Source: Pseudomonadota bacterium (GTDB lineage: Bacteria; Pseudomonadota; Gammaproteobacteria; Eutrophobiales; Eutrophobiaceae). From it: a stretch of DNA of 64,000 bases. Every line of letters starts with the position of its first letter. Positions within the stretch are counted from its first letter, which is position 1. The translations under genes and the position numbers were made by a program. Below the pieces are notes generated by a model. The model was not told the DNA's origin. It saw only the letters and a program-made list of their open reading frames with translations, and did no database searches. The DNA lies in the NCBI GenBank assembly GCA_013112535.1, contig JABFGI010000001.1, positions 517,243 to 581,242 on the forward strand. Direction: 5' to 3'. Positions 1 to 7,900 of this stretch are shown one piece after another.

Positions 1-824
1 CGAGTGGTAAAAAACATCCACAGGGTATCGGTAATCGATATCAACAAATCGGCAAACACTTGCATTGCTGTGCCGGTGGTACCGGACATGGCGTTTTTGA
101 TCTAAGCCGATTTAGCACTTTGCAAGCTGCCGCATTAAAAGTGCGTGGTCCATTTTTTAACCGTGCTCTGCAGGACTGGTATATCATCGATGATAACGCA
201 ATTTTTGGAAAACGAATTAAAGGTGGCACGTTAGATTTTGTTTTTGACCCTCCATCTCCAACATCAGATGCCAACAGTTTGAAACGAGATGAAAAGGGTA
301 ATTTGTTATGGGGCAGCGTTTATAAGCAACGATTGAAATCTCACTTTACACAATCACGTGATTTTAAATTCGAAGTATTCTGCGATTGGTTACCTACGGA
401 TTCGTGCAATGTCTCTTTAGATAATTCGGAAAAGGATAAATGGGGTTCTCCTGTTGCCAGGGTCAAGGTGGGTTATCATCCGCATGATCTAAAGGTTGCT
501 AACTATTTGGTTGAAAAAGGTGTTCAGGTCATGAAGCAAATGGGAGCACAGAAATATTATGGTAATGTCTTTACTTCGCCAACATCTAACTTAATTGCTG
601 GTGGTTTACGTTTTGGTCACGATCCAGAAACTTCGGCATTAGATGCAAACTGTAGGGTACATGGCACGGATAATCTATTCGTCACTGATGGTAGTTTTAT
701 GCCTAATGGAGGAAGCGTTACTCCTACCTGGACAATTTATGCAAATGCATTTCGAGTTGCAGAGCACATTGTAGAAGAGTTGGGTGGAGTGAAAACGCAA
801 GCAGACAACCGAAATCAGTTATGA
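1..824 (+). CDS. GMC-family FAD-dependent oxidoreductase, C-terminal part (5' end outside window)
   Basis: The last about 273 residues of a glucose-methanol-choline family flavoenzyme. The frame is open to the left edge (first whole codon at position 3), so the FAD-binding Rossmann N terminus is outside the window and the internal TTG at 60 is not a real start. The C-terminal family block is clear: RFGHDPETSALD, then NLFVTDGSFMPNGGSV, then a helix with TIYANAFRVAEHI. Where many members read HxxGxxRMG this one reads LIAGGLRFG, so the His often found there is missing. The electron donor (alcohol, sugar or other) cannot be told. It converges with the NO reductase-like gene across a 266-base gap in which I see only a weak imperfect hairpin near 868-895. 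Confidence 0.85.
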   Translation, partial: SGKKHPQGIGNRYQQIGKHLHCCAGGTGHGVFDLSRFSTLQAAALKVRGPFFNRALQDWYIIDDNAIFGKRIKGGTLDFVFDPPSPTSDANSLKRDEKGNLLWGSVYKQRLKSHFTQSRDFKFEVFCDWLPTDSCNVSLDNSEKDKWGSPVARVKVGYHPHDLKVANYLVEKGVQVMKQMGAQKYYGNVFTSPTSNLIAGGLRFGHDPETSALDANCRVHGTDNLFVTDGSFMPNGGSVTPTWTIYANAFRVAEHIVEELGGVKTQADNRNQL

Positions 825-1090
825 CGCACATGAATAATAATTTTTTACTGCAAATTACAGAATACCTGAACAAGATCACAACAGGGTTGTTTCAGTATTT
901 ATCTGTTTGATATTTCATACGGGCACGTTACCAATTGCAGTTAAATTTTATTATCTTACGTTTTAGTTCATATTATATGCTTTCAACTCCAACTTTTTCA
1001 CAAATTTGTTAAAATCACCGGTACCGACGATCTGCGTCAAGAATACAGAAAGTAACAGTTTGTATAGATTAGTGTCTTGGTCGATTAATT

Positions 1091-3433
1091 TTATTGTTGT
1101 AGTACCAGAGCTGGATTAGGTTGAACATTACCTTTCAGGTATTTCCAACGTTTGACGACAAATATCGTAAACGGTATCAATCCGCCCAGAACAAACAATG
1201 CTCCACCCGCAATGCGAGCCCAGGTTAAATACTGGAATATATCGCTTTGTATATATGCTTCCGAACGTGAATACCAAAGACCCTGGTCCATCGTAACGTT
1301 TAATTGATCAAGACCGACTGGAAACAGATCAATTAACACCATTAACAACAAACCAACATTAAATGACCAGAACATGGATTTTAATTTCTGATTATCCCAG
1401 GAATCGCCATGAATTAAATATCGGGAACAAAACAGGATAACGGCCAGTGACAAGTTTCCGTATACCCCGAAAAAGGCAGCATGTCCGTGGTTAACCGTAA
1501 GATAGGTACCATGTTCATAGTAATTAACGATAGGTAGATTAATAATAAATCCCATCATTCCGGCACCAACAAAATTCCAGAAATTAACTCCCAGTAAAAA
1601 CAGAAATGCGGCTGATTGTGCAAACTGTTGACGTTGCAGGGCGACGGGTACACCTGCCCGTGAAAGCGCAACGCCCGGCATCTTGCGAAATTGCCAGGCC
1701 TCCAGCGTTAACAGTATTAATGGCACTACCTGTAAGGTTGAAAATACACTGCCGATGGCAAGCGTCGCCATGGGTTTGGCATTCCAGTAAAAATTATGAC
1801 TGATGCCCAACAGACCTGAACCAAGGAATAATAGTGTTGCGATATAAACAACTCTTGATGCGCCCTGATGACTGATAAAGCCCATTTGATAAATAAAATA
1901 GGCAACCAGAATTGTAGCGAATACTTCAAAGAATGCCTCAACCCACATATGTACAACTGCCCAACGCCAGAAATCCGCTACGACAAAATTGGTTTCCGGA
2001 CTGGCGACAAAGCCAGAGACAAATAAAACTGTCACAGCAATGACACAATAAAGCAACCATTTTGGTAATAACCAGGTTTGGTTATCTTTCAAATCAAGGC
2101 GAACGCCACGATAAAGAATGATGCTCCATAGAATAAATATTCCCATTAAAATGTATTGGTAAAGCTTGCCCATTTCGACAAACTCCCATCCCTGATTTCC
2201 CAGGAAATTCCACCACTCACCAAAAACACCCCAGTTTCCTAAAAACAAACCAATCAGATTACCTGCAACCATGAACACGAATACGGTAAATAATAAATTG
2301 ACCAGTCCAAGTTGGCCATGTGGAATAGTGTCCTCGTCCATTGAAATAATAAAAATCGATCCACCTATCCAGGCAGCGGACACCCAGAGCAGTGCCAGTT
2401 GTAAATGCCAAGCCCGTGTTACCGTAAGTGGTAACCATTCCGACAAATTAAAACCAAAGAACGTGTGCAATCCCAGAAAATTATGAACAGTCAGTACACC
2501 GGCAAATACTTGTACTAAAAATAAAAGTGCGGCAGCAACAAAATATTTATAGGTAGCTCGCTGTAGTGTGGTCGGTTTGTATTCTGCTATCTCAATAGCA
2601 GTGTGGTTTCTGAGCGGTTCTTTGGGTTTGGCGCCCCAGCCGACTAATTGTGAAAACCGCCCATGCAAGAAGAGCACAACACCCAATCCTAATACTAATC
2701 CCAGTGTCCCCATTACACTCCAGAAAACAACTGAACGAGGCGGAGTGTTTCCAGCTGCAGGATCAAATGGCCAGTTGTTGGTATAGCTGTAATCAAAACC
2801 GGGACGTTCAGTGACACAGACCCATGCGCCCCAATAAAAAAATGCTGTTAAGTCATTCACTTCATCGGGAGTTAGTGAGTTTAAATTGGGTAATAATTCG
2901 TTTAAGTCATCTCGAAAGAAAACATCATATGCCTTATTCAACTCATGAAAAGCATAAACCTGTGCTTCAGATAAAGTGATCCTGTTTGTCTCAGGATCGT
3001 AATTATTTTTTTTCAGTTCTCGTTGTGTTCTTGAGCGTGCAACATCCTTCGCTGTTTCACCTGCTAGGCCACTATGTGTTTCATGATAGTCTTCCATAGA
3101 CTGAGAAATGCGATGCAGAGCGTCAGCAGTAAAATCGGGCCCTCTACCTGCGCCATCACCGAACATACTGCCGTAATCCATTAATGCATATTTAAGAAAT
3201 AAGACCTGACCATGTATTATCGACTCCTTGCTAATAACGGTAGTGTTATCGGAAGTAACGAAATCAACACGGGGTGGCGCATCTACATAAGTACGGCTTC
3301 CTACAAACAGTAAACTACCACCACCAATAAACATAACGATCAAAATTGGCAACCACCAGTTTTCCGGCTTCATAAACCATTTACGCCACCATGACGGTAT
3401 AGAGGACATTGTGGTCTCATTTGGTGTTGTCAT
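1091..3433 (-). CDS. norB: qNOR-family nitric oxide reductase large subunit; residues suggest a NO dismutase (NOD) variant
   Basis: A 780-residue membrane haem-copper oxidase relative with the fused NorC-like N-terminal region of quinol NO reductases (first membrane helix about 28-46, periplasmic domain about 50-230, then a 12-helix core). Core residues visible: H343 in TRAWHLQ, H495 and E499 in HMWVEAFFEVF, H649 and H651 in VNHGHAAFFG as haem ligands. The second FeB His is not present: the motif is SHNFYWNAKP (H546, N547) where standard qNOR/NorB read HH. The quinol-site region AHYYVE of qNOR is VHNFLG here (Glu to Gly at 321), and the C-terminal Asp of the GD motif is Gly (ARIAGGALF). From memory these changes mark NO dismutases. 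An FNR-type box lies 63 bases upstream. The family call is firm; the dismutase call is inference. Confidence 0.9.
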   Translation of the reverse strand: MTTPNETTMSSIPSWWRKWFMKPENWWLPILIVMFIGGGSLLFVGSRTYVDAPPRVDFVTSDNTTVISKESIIHGQVLFLKYALMDYGSMFGDGAGRGPDFTADALHRISQSMEDYHETHSGLAGETAKDVARSRTQRELKKNNYDPETNRITLSEAQVYAFHELNKAYDVFFRDDLNELLPNLNSLTPDEVNDLTAFFYWGAWVCVTERPGFDYSYTNNWPFDPAAGNTPPRSVVFWSVMGTLGLVLGLGVVLFLHGRFSQLVGWGAKPKEPLRNHTAIEIAEYKPTTLQRATYKYFVAAALLFLVQVFAGVLTVHNFLGLHTFFGFNLSEWLPLTVTRAWHLQLALLWVSAAWIGGSIFIISMDEDTIPHGQLGLVNLLFTVFVFMVAGNLIGLFLGNWGVFGEWWNFLGNQGWEFVEMGKLYQYILMGIFILWSIILYRGVRLDLKDNQTWLLPKWLLYCVIAVTVLFVSGFVASPETNFVVADFWRWAVVHMWVEAFFEVFATILVAYFIYQMGFISHQGASRVVYIATLLFLGSGLLGISHNFYWNAKPMATLAIGSVFSTLQVVPLILLTLEAWQFRKMPGVALSRAGVPVALQRQQFAQSAAFLFLLGVNFWNFVGAGMMGFIINLPIVNYYEHGTYLTVNHGHAAFFGVYGNLSLAVILFCSRYLIHGDSWDNQKLKSMFWSFNVGLLLMVLIDLFPVGLDQLNVTMDQGLWYSRSEAYIQSDIFQYLTWARIAGGALFVLGGLIPFTIFVVKRWKYLKGNVQPNPALVLQQ

Positions 3434-3495
3434 TGATAATCTCCAGAACTGAATGTAATTTATTCCAACGCTGCCACATTAAATGACTGATAATT

Positions 3496-3509
3496 TTGAT
3501 TTACATCAA
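3496..3509 (-). promoter_or_regulatory. FNR/DNR-type box upstream of norB/nod
   Basis: TTGATTTACATCAA is a perfect TTGAT-N4-ATCAA palindrome 63 bases upstream of the norB/nod start codon. FNR, ANR and the NO-responsive DNR/NNR regulators all bind this consensus. No good -10 element lies at class II spacing; a TAAATT at 3458-3463 is about 42 bases from the box centre, so activation geometry is uncertain. Confidence 0.75.
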
Positions 3510-3694
3510 AAATAGTTTTAACAATCGTCTTTTATTGTTGTCGATGAATACTTTTGCTTTTGATGTAATCAGATTATTTGATAGAAGATAGTTCTGTGAG
3601 GGACAGTGCCTGTCAGTATGATTTATGTTTTAACTTAAATTTTACTATAACAATTTGACACTATTGAACGGGATATATTGTTAAATAAATTCAA

Positions 3695-4126
3695 TTAATC
3701 TTTATTTTGAAGTTTATCGTTAAAGAAAAGTAATTTATGGCGGTAACGTTTTGGTAAATGACTGCTAACAGAACCAATAACCAGAATACATATCAAAATT
3801 ATAATGCGTTGATCCCAAAATATGGGTATCAAAAGTAGTAAGGCAATTTTGGTTAGTACAGCGATGCCTCTAAATTCAAATAAAACAATACAACTGGAAT
3901 GCAGATCAGTGAGGAATATTAAAAAGCCAGAAATGATTACTGCCCATAACCAGGGTTCCAGTATTGCGACAGGCATATTAAAAACATGTCCGCCTAATAA
4001 AATACCTGTACAAAGAATATGTAGTGTACGAAATGTTATTCGAATCGTTAAGCGAAAAGGTAAATCTCTTTGCTTGTCAGGAAATAAAAACAAAAAAAGT
4101 CGATTTTTGTTTTCATTTGTGAGCAT
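3695..4126 (-). CDS. Small conserved-looking membrane protein, unknown function
   Basis: 143 residues with about four hydrophobic segments (roughly residues 30-50, 55-78, 85-100 and 103-122) and basic ends. His residues sit in or near the first helix (RTLHILCTGILLGGHVF), and the C terminus carries SSHLPKRYRHKLLFF. I do not recognise the family. It follows phyH on the same strand by 57 bases and precedes norB/nod by 261 bases, so it sits inside the FNR-controlled group and may belong to NO or haem metabolism; that is only context. No clear Shine-Dalgarno sequence precedes the ATG at 4126. An overlapping plus-strand reading frame here looks like a shadow. Confidence 0.6.
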   Translation of the reverse strand: MLTNENKNRLFLFLFPDKQRDLPFRLTIRITFRTLHILCTGILLGGHVFNMPVAILEPWLWAVIISGFLIFLTDLHSSCIVLFEFRGIAVLTKIALLLLIPIFWDQRIIILICILVIGSVSSHLPKRYRHKLLFFNDKLQNKD

Positions 4127-4168
4127 TAATTTAAGTAATTCTGAATATTGGCTGTTATAAATAAGTCT

Positions 4169-4196
4169 ATTCAGGGTTGGTAACTAAACCCTGAAT
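4169..4196 (-). terminator. Hairpin at the end of phyH, possible terminator
   Basis: ATTCAGGGTT and AACCCTGAAT form a perfect 10-bp stem with an 8-base loop that covers the phyH stop codon. On the minus strand it is followed by AGACTTATTTATAA, T-rich but without a clean T run, so termination may be partial and the downstream membrane-protein gene could still be reached. Confidence 0.4.
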
Positions 4197-4942
4197 ATAT
4201 ATTCTTTGCCTTCTATGCGATCAATATCCGGGGGGAAGGTTTTGTATTTATCGGCATAATATTTTTCAAGATGATCGCCTTCAGATAGTTTATTGTATGT
4301 TGCAAAATAAAGGCGTCTGATTTTATTGCTCATATTTGGTTCTGATGCATGTGGTGTATAACAATCAAAAAATACAATATCGCCAGGTTTAGTTGGACAA
4401 TGAATAAACTCCATATCTGCCATATCTTCATCTGTCAGCGGTTCCCATTCTCGATATAAGCCTTTCTGCTGGAATCCTGAAACCATTTGCAGGCAACCAT
4501 TTTCAATTGTTGCTTCATCAATGCAGACCATAACGCTGATAAAATATCTGGCATAGTCTTCCCAACCAGCCTGTGAATCCTGATGCGGTTTAAAACCATC
4601 GCCGCCAGGCATTTTAAAATTAATTTTTTCTTTAAATAATACTGCTTCTTCGTCTAATAATGTCGCAGTTGGTTTTGCAAGGACCTTGCTTAACTCTGCA
4701 AAACCATCATGAAATGGTGATATTTTTTCTATACGATTAATTAATTGTGTTTCAGGGTTAAGCTTGCTTTTTTCATGATAAAGCCATTGTTTGCCCGATT
4801 CTTCAGGTGTGTTTTCTAACTCGCTAGTCCATGATTTAATTCTGATCATATCGTCATCATTAAAAGCATTTCTGATTACCAGAAAGCCATTTTTATTGAA
4901 ATCATCAATTTGTTCAGTACTTACAGAGGGTATTGTTAACAT
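4184..4942 (-). CDS. Phytanoyl-CoA dioxygenase (PhyH) family Fe(II)/2-oxoglutarate oxygenase
   Basis: 252 residues of the PhyH family, which couples decarboxylation of 2-oxoglutarate to hydroxylation of a small substrate using O2 and Fe(II). The facial triad is visible as H120 and D122 in KPHQDSQAGW and H198 in YTPHASEPN; R209 or R210 in NKIRRLYF is the likely 2-oxoglutarate carboxylate ligand. The substrate is unknown; relatives act on phytanoyl-CoA, ectoine or alkylphosphonates, and nothing seen here decides between them. The gene starts 29 bases after hemN on the same strand, so both are probably transcribed from the FNR-type promoter ahead of hemN. An O2-requiring enzyme under an anaerobic promoter is unusual. 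Confidence 0.85.
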   Translation of the reverse strand: MLTIPSVSTEQIDDFNKNGFLVIRNAFNDDDMIRIKSWTSELENTPEESGKQWLYHEKSKLNPETQLINRIEKISPFHDGFAELSKVLAKPTATLLDEEAVLFKEKINFKMPGGDGFKPHQDSQAGWEDYARYFISVMVCIDEATIENGCLQMVSGFQQKGLYREWEPLTDEDMADMEFIHCPTKPGDIVFFDCYTPHASEPNMSNKIRRLYFATYNKLSEGDHLEKYYADKYKTFPPDIDRIEGKEYIFRV

Positions 4943-4971
4943 GGTTTAATAATTTAATTAGCAAGCTTAAG

Positions 4972-6363
4972 TTAGATCATCTTGGAATAAGTATTTTTAT
5001 TACTCTTTTTGTCATAATACTTATCAAAAGTAGAACAGATATTTCTAATTAGAAATCTACCAGCAGGTAAAACAATAATTCTATTTTCTTCAATTTTTAA
5101 TAATTCATCTTTTTCCATGTCGGCTAATAGCTTTATTTCGCTAGAAAAATAGTCTTTAAATTCTATTCTAAACAGATCTTCAATTTCGTCGAAGTCAAGT
5201 TGAAAGTGACATATTAACTGCGTAATTACTTTTCTGCGTAATTCATCGTCATGATTTAATTTATAACCACGATAAACTGGAATATTATTTCCTTCTAATC
5301 TTTCTTTATAATCATCAATTGTGCGAATGTTTTGAGAATACGAATTACTAATCTTGCTTATCGCAGTTACACCAAAGCCAATAACATCGCAATCAGCATT
5401 CGTAGAATAACCCTGGAAGTTTCTATATAAATTACCTTTGCGTTGCGCAACAGCCAGTTCATCATCAGGTTTTGCAAAGTGATCCATGCCAATATAGATA
5501 TAACCTGCGTCAGTTAATGATTTGATTGATTCTCCCAGAATTTCCAGTTTTTCACCTGGTTCAGGTAAGTCTTCCTCGTTTATTTGTCGTTGAGTCTTAA
5601 ACAACCTTGGCATGTGAGCATAATTGTAGATTGCTATACGATCGGGACTCATTTCTATTATTTTATTTATGGTGTTACAAAATGTTCTTACTGTTTGCTT
5701 CGGTAAACCATAAATCAAATCTACATTTATTGAATGAAAATTTCTCTTTCTGGCTTCATCGAAAACTTGCCGTGTTTGCTCATAGCTTTGTTCCCGGTTT
5801 ACAGCTTTTTGTACACTGATATCGAAATCCTGTATGCCAATACTCATCCTGTTAAAGCCAAGGTTTCTTAATAAAGATACTGTTTCAGGTTTTATTTCTC
5901 TGGGATCTATTTCTATTGAATATTCACCGGTATCATCATCTAGTAATGCGAAGTTGTCTCTTATATGGCGCATCAAATCAGACATCTGGTCATGTGAAAT
6001 AAAAGTAGGCGTTCCACCTCCCCAATGCAGTTGTTTAACGACACGATCTCTATCAAAAAGTGGTCCTTGCAGACTAATTTCCTTATGTAAGTCCTTTAGG
6101 TATGGCGCCGCTCGATTTCGATTTGCCGTAATAACCTTGTTACACGCACAATAAAAGCAGACTGTATTACAAAAAGGTAGATGGAAATATAAAGACAGTG
6201 GTTTTGGAAGAAGAATTTCGTTTGAGTCAGTGACAACCTCATGATATTCCTTGATTCCAAAATTCTCATCAAATTGAGTTGCTGTAGGATAGGACGTATA
6301 CCTCGGACCAAATAAGTTATATCTACTAATTAATTCTTTATTAAATACAATAGTTTGTTCCAA
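4972..6363 (-). CDS. hemN: Oxygen-independent coproporphyrinogen III oxidase
   Basis: 463-residue radical SAM enzyme that converts coproporphyrinogen III to protoporphyrinogen IX without O2 in haem synthesis. The [4Fe-4S] motif is the true HemN form, C65-x3-C69-x2-C72-x-C74 (FCNTVCFYCAC), preceded by the Tyr of SLYFHLPFC, with the SAM-binding GGGTPTF further on. The N terminus RYNLFGPRYTSYPTA matches HemN proper rather than HemW. The start is TTG at 6363; an AGGG lies 8 bases before it and the length fits the family. First gene of a likely hemN-phyH operon. A class II FNR promoter lies directly upstream. Haem made this way would serve the neighbouring haem-containing NO enzyme under low oxygen. 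Confidence 0.95.
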   Translation of the reverse strand: MEQTIVFNKELISRYNLFGPRYTSYPTATQFDENFGIKEYHEVVTDSNEILLPKPLSLYFHLPFCNTVCFYCACNKVITANRNRAAPYLKDLHKEISLQGPLFDRDRVVKQLHWGGGTPTFISHDQMSDLMRHIRDNFALLDDDTGEYSIEIDPREIKPETVSLLRNLGFNRMSIGIQDFDISVQKAVNREQSYEQTRQVFDEARKRNFHSINVDLIYGLPKQTVRTFCNTINKIIEMSPDRIAIYNYAHMPRLFKTQRQINEEDLPEPGEKLEILGESIKSLTDAGYIYIGMDHFAKPDDELAVAQRKGNLYRNFQGYSTNADCDVIGFGVTAISKISNSYSQNIRTIDDYKERLEGNNIPVYRGYKLNHDDELRRKVITQLICHFQLDFDEIEDLFRIEFKDYFSSEIKLLADMEKDELLKIEENRIIVLPAGRFLIRNICSTFDKYYDKKSNKNTYSKMI

Positions 6364-6393
6364 TGGAGAAGCCCTAAAATGCTGAAAAATATG

Positions 6394-6434
6394 AATATAC
6401 GGTTTACAAAAAACAACGTTTTGATCTGGATCAA
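6394..6434 (-). promoter_or_regulatory. Class II FNR-type promoter of hemN-phyH
   Basis: The perfect box 6421-6434 (TTGATCCAGATCAA on the minus strand) is centred 31 bases from a -10 hexamer TATATT at 6399-6394. This is the spacing of FNR class II promoters (box near -41.5) and predicts transcription starting near 6386, about 23 bases before the hemN start. Confidence 0.8.
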
Positions 6435-6473
6435 ACGAATAAAAATAGATATCTATTGAGTCACTAAGTGAGG

Positions 6474-6821
6474 CTAGTATTGCTCAGACAAACCAAAAAA
6501 TAAAGTTTCAATATACTCAATATCAAATTTAGTAGCATAAACAAAGCGAAAGCCACTATTATAGAAAGGGGTGTCATGATGCGGTTCAGACCAGCGGCAT
6601 TGTGCAGTTAATGATGTTCTGGTTTTGTTATCAGTACCATTAGCTATATCGAGACTAATGCGTATTTCTTTGCTAATTTCAAATTGTACGGCCCCAACCA
6701 GCATCATGCCATATGCATTAAGGTCTGCAGTGTGTCCGAGACTTTGTCCTGATTTTTGATCAAACACTTCCTCAATGATAGACAAACGCCGTAAATTTCT
6801 GCGTTCAGCAATTTGTTCCAT
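6474..6821 (-). CDS. PilZ-domain protein (putative c-di-GMP receptor)
   Basis: 115-residue single PilZ domain. The c-di-GMP-binding RxxxR-type arginine cluster is at residues 7-11 (RRNLR), and the second motif appears as DLNAYG at 33-38, with Asn where DxSxxG has Ser. A later strand reads NSGFRFVY, typical of the barrel. PilZ proteins sense cyclic di-GMP and pass the signal to motility, pili or polysaccharide systems. It stands alone between hemN and the DUF4124-like gene. Two diguanylate cyclases in this window (15.5 kb and 36.4 kb) could supply the ligand. The partner is unknown. Confidence 0.8.
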   Translation of the reverse strand: MEQIAERRNLRRLSIIEEVFDQKSGQSLGHTADLNAYGMMLVGAVQFEISKEIRISLDIANGTDNKTRTSLTAQCRWSEPHHDTPFYNSGFRFVYATKFDIEYIETLFFGLSEQY

Positions 6822-7015
6822 ATTTAGATTCCATTTTATTGTCTGTTCATTTTTATCGGCAATAATTGCCTGATATTTAAAAATAAAGTATAAGTAACTG
6901 AAAACATTAATGATATAGCTGCTTAAAGCCTCTGTTTAATTATGGTTTTCGGCAATGAATTATTCGGAATTGAATATATGAAGTATAAAAAGATGTGAAA
7001 TGAATGGATTAGAAC

Positions 7016-7543
7016 TTAATTTTGATTAATGGCGTTTTCCTGTTGGCTGAATTGTTCGTTCATCAAATTCTGAATATCTTTTGCCTGATCAAATAAATGT
7101 TTGATTCCTTCTGGAGAATAAATATTTGCTGGCAAATCTGTTGAAGGAAAAGATGACTGTTGCGGTGATTCAGGCTGTTTAGTTGTACGATCTGTTTTAT
7201 CCTTTTCAGAAATAGCAGGCACTACATTTGTCTGGGTACTTAATTTGATTGATTCCAGGCTTTGTGTTTTTTCCGATGGTTTTTCGCTTGTGTAATGAAT
7301 AACCCCTTTTTCATCACGCCATTTATACAAATACGTCTCTTTTATTTCTGGTTCAATGGCTTTTTTATCTGATTCAAGCTTATTCGATAAAGATTCTCTT
7401 ATTTCAGAAAAATTAATATCGGGTAACACCGGTTTATTTATACTTATTTCCGGAGAATTTCCGGTGATTAAATAATTAGCATAATTACTAAAACCAAATA
7501 ATAGAATAATAATTATTATTATTTTTAATGAGAGTTTAAACAT
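7016..7543 (-). CDS. DUF4124-like membrane-anchored protein
   Basis: 175 residues. An N-terminal hydrophobic segment (about 6-27) can act as an uncleaved anchor. Near residues 88-107 the stretch YKWRDEKGVIHYTSEKP is the hallmark of DUF4124, a small beta domain found in many gammaproteobacterial envelope proteins. The rest is low-complexity and polar (many Lys, Gln, Ser, Pro) and likely disordered in the periplasm. Function is unknown. It stands alone on the minus strand. Confidence 0.65.
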   Translation of the reverse strand: MFKLSLKIIIIIILLFGFSNYANYLITGNSPEISINKPVLPDINFSEIRESLSNKLESDKKAIEPEIKETYLYKWRDEKGVIHYTSEKPSEKTQSLESIKLSTQTNVVPAISEKDKTDRTTKQPESPQQSSFPSTDLPANIYSPEGIKHLFDQAKDIQNLMNEQFSQQENAINQN

Positions 7544-7639
7544 GTTGTGTTCTCATGTTTAATGAATTTGACTTGTTGGCTGAACGCGCTGTATATAAGC
7601 TGAATGTCAAAAAAAGATAATGTTATAAACATTCCTTGC

Positions 7640-7783
7640 TTATTGTCTTAATGTTTTTTCCAGATTAATGCCTTCTTCAAGATAGTTTACTGCAATCATT
7701 TCAATTGTTTCAGATTCGTCTGCTTTAATTTTAAGAAATTCATAAATCTCGTCGCTGACATCAATCGTAATTTGTTTGCTCAT
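7640..7783 (-). CDS. 47-residue ribbon-helix-helix-like small protein
   Basis: A short frame with ATG at 7781-7783 and a TAA stop, preceded by AAAGGAT at good spacing. The protein opens MSKQITIDVSDEIYEFLK and continues with an Asp/Glu-rich helix pair, resembling a ribbon-helix-helix DNA-binding or antitoxin fold: a beta strand with alternating polar residues, then two short helices. No toxin gene is next to it. It is divergent from the pilW-like gene, with an inverted repeat between them, so a local regulator is possible. Assignment rests on pattern only. Confidence 0.5.
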   Translation of the reverse strand: MSKQITIDVSDEIYEFLKIKADESETIEMIAVNYLEEGINLEKTLRQ

Positions 7784-7861
7784 AAAAAATATCCTTTTGA
7801 AATTAGTGTATTAAATTATAGACAGTATTTTCTAATAACTGCTCGAAAATATACATCGATA

Positions 7862-7885
7862 TATTTGTTAATTTTATAACAAATA
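7862..7885. promoter_or_regulatory. Inverted repeat between the RHH-like gene and the pilW-like gene
   Basis: TATTTGTTA - 6 bases - TAACAAATA is a perfect 9-base inverted repeat 15 bases before the pilW-like start and about 80 bases before the divergent small gene. It is operator-like in size and place. Its AT richness weakens the case. Confidence 0.35.
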
Positions 7886-7900
7886 GTTTTATAATAAAGA

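Noticed and set aside
3560..3572. TTGATGTAATCAG as a second FNR box ahead of norB/nod
   Set aside because: Spacing is three bases instead of four and the right half has a mismatch.
3822..4160. 112-residue plus-strand frame over the small membrane protein
   Set aside because: The minus-strand frame has clear membrane helices and operon context; this one has neither.
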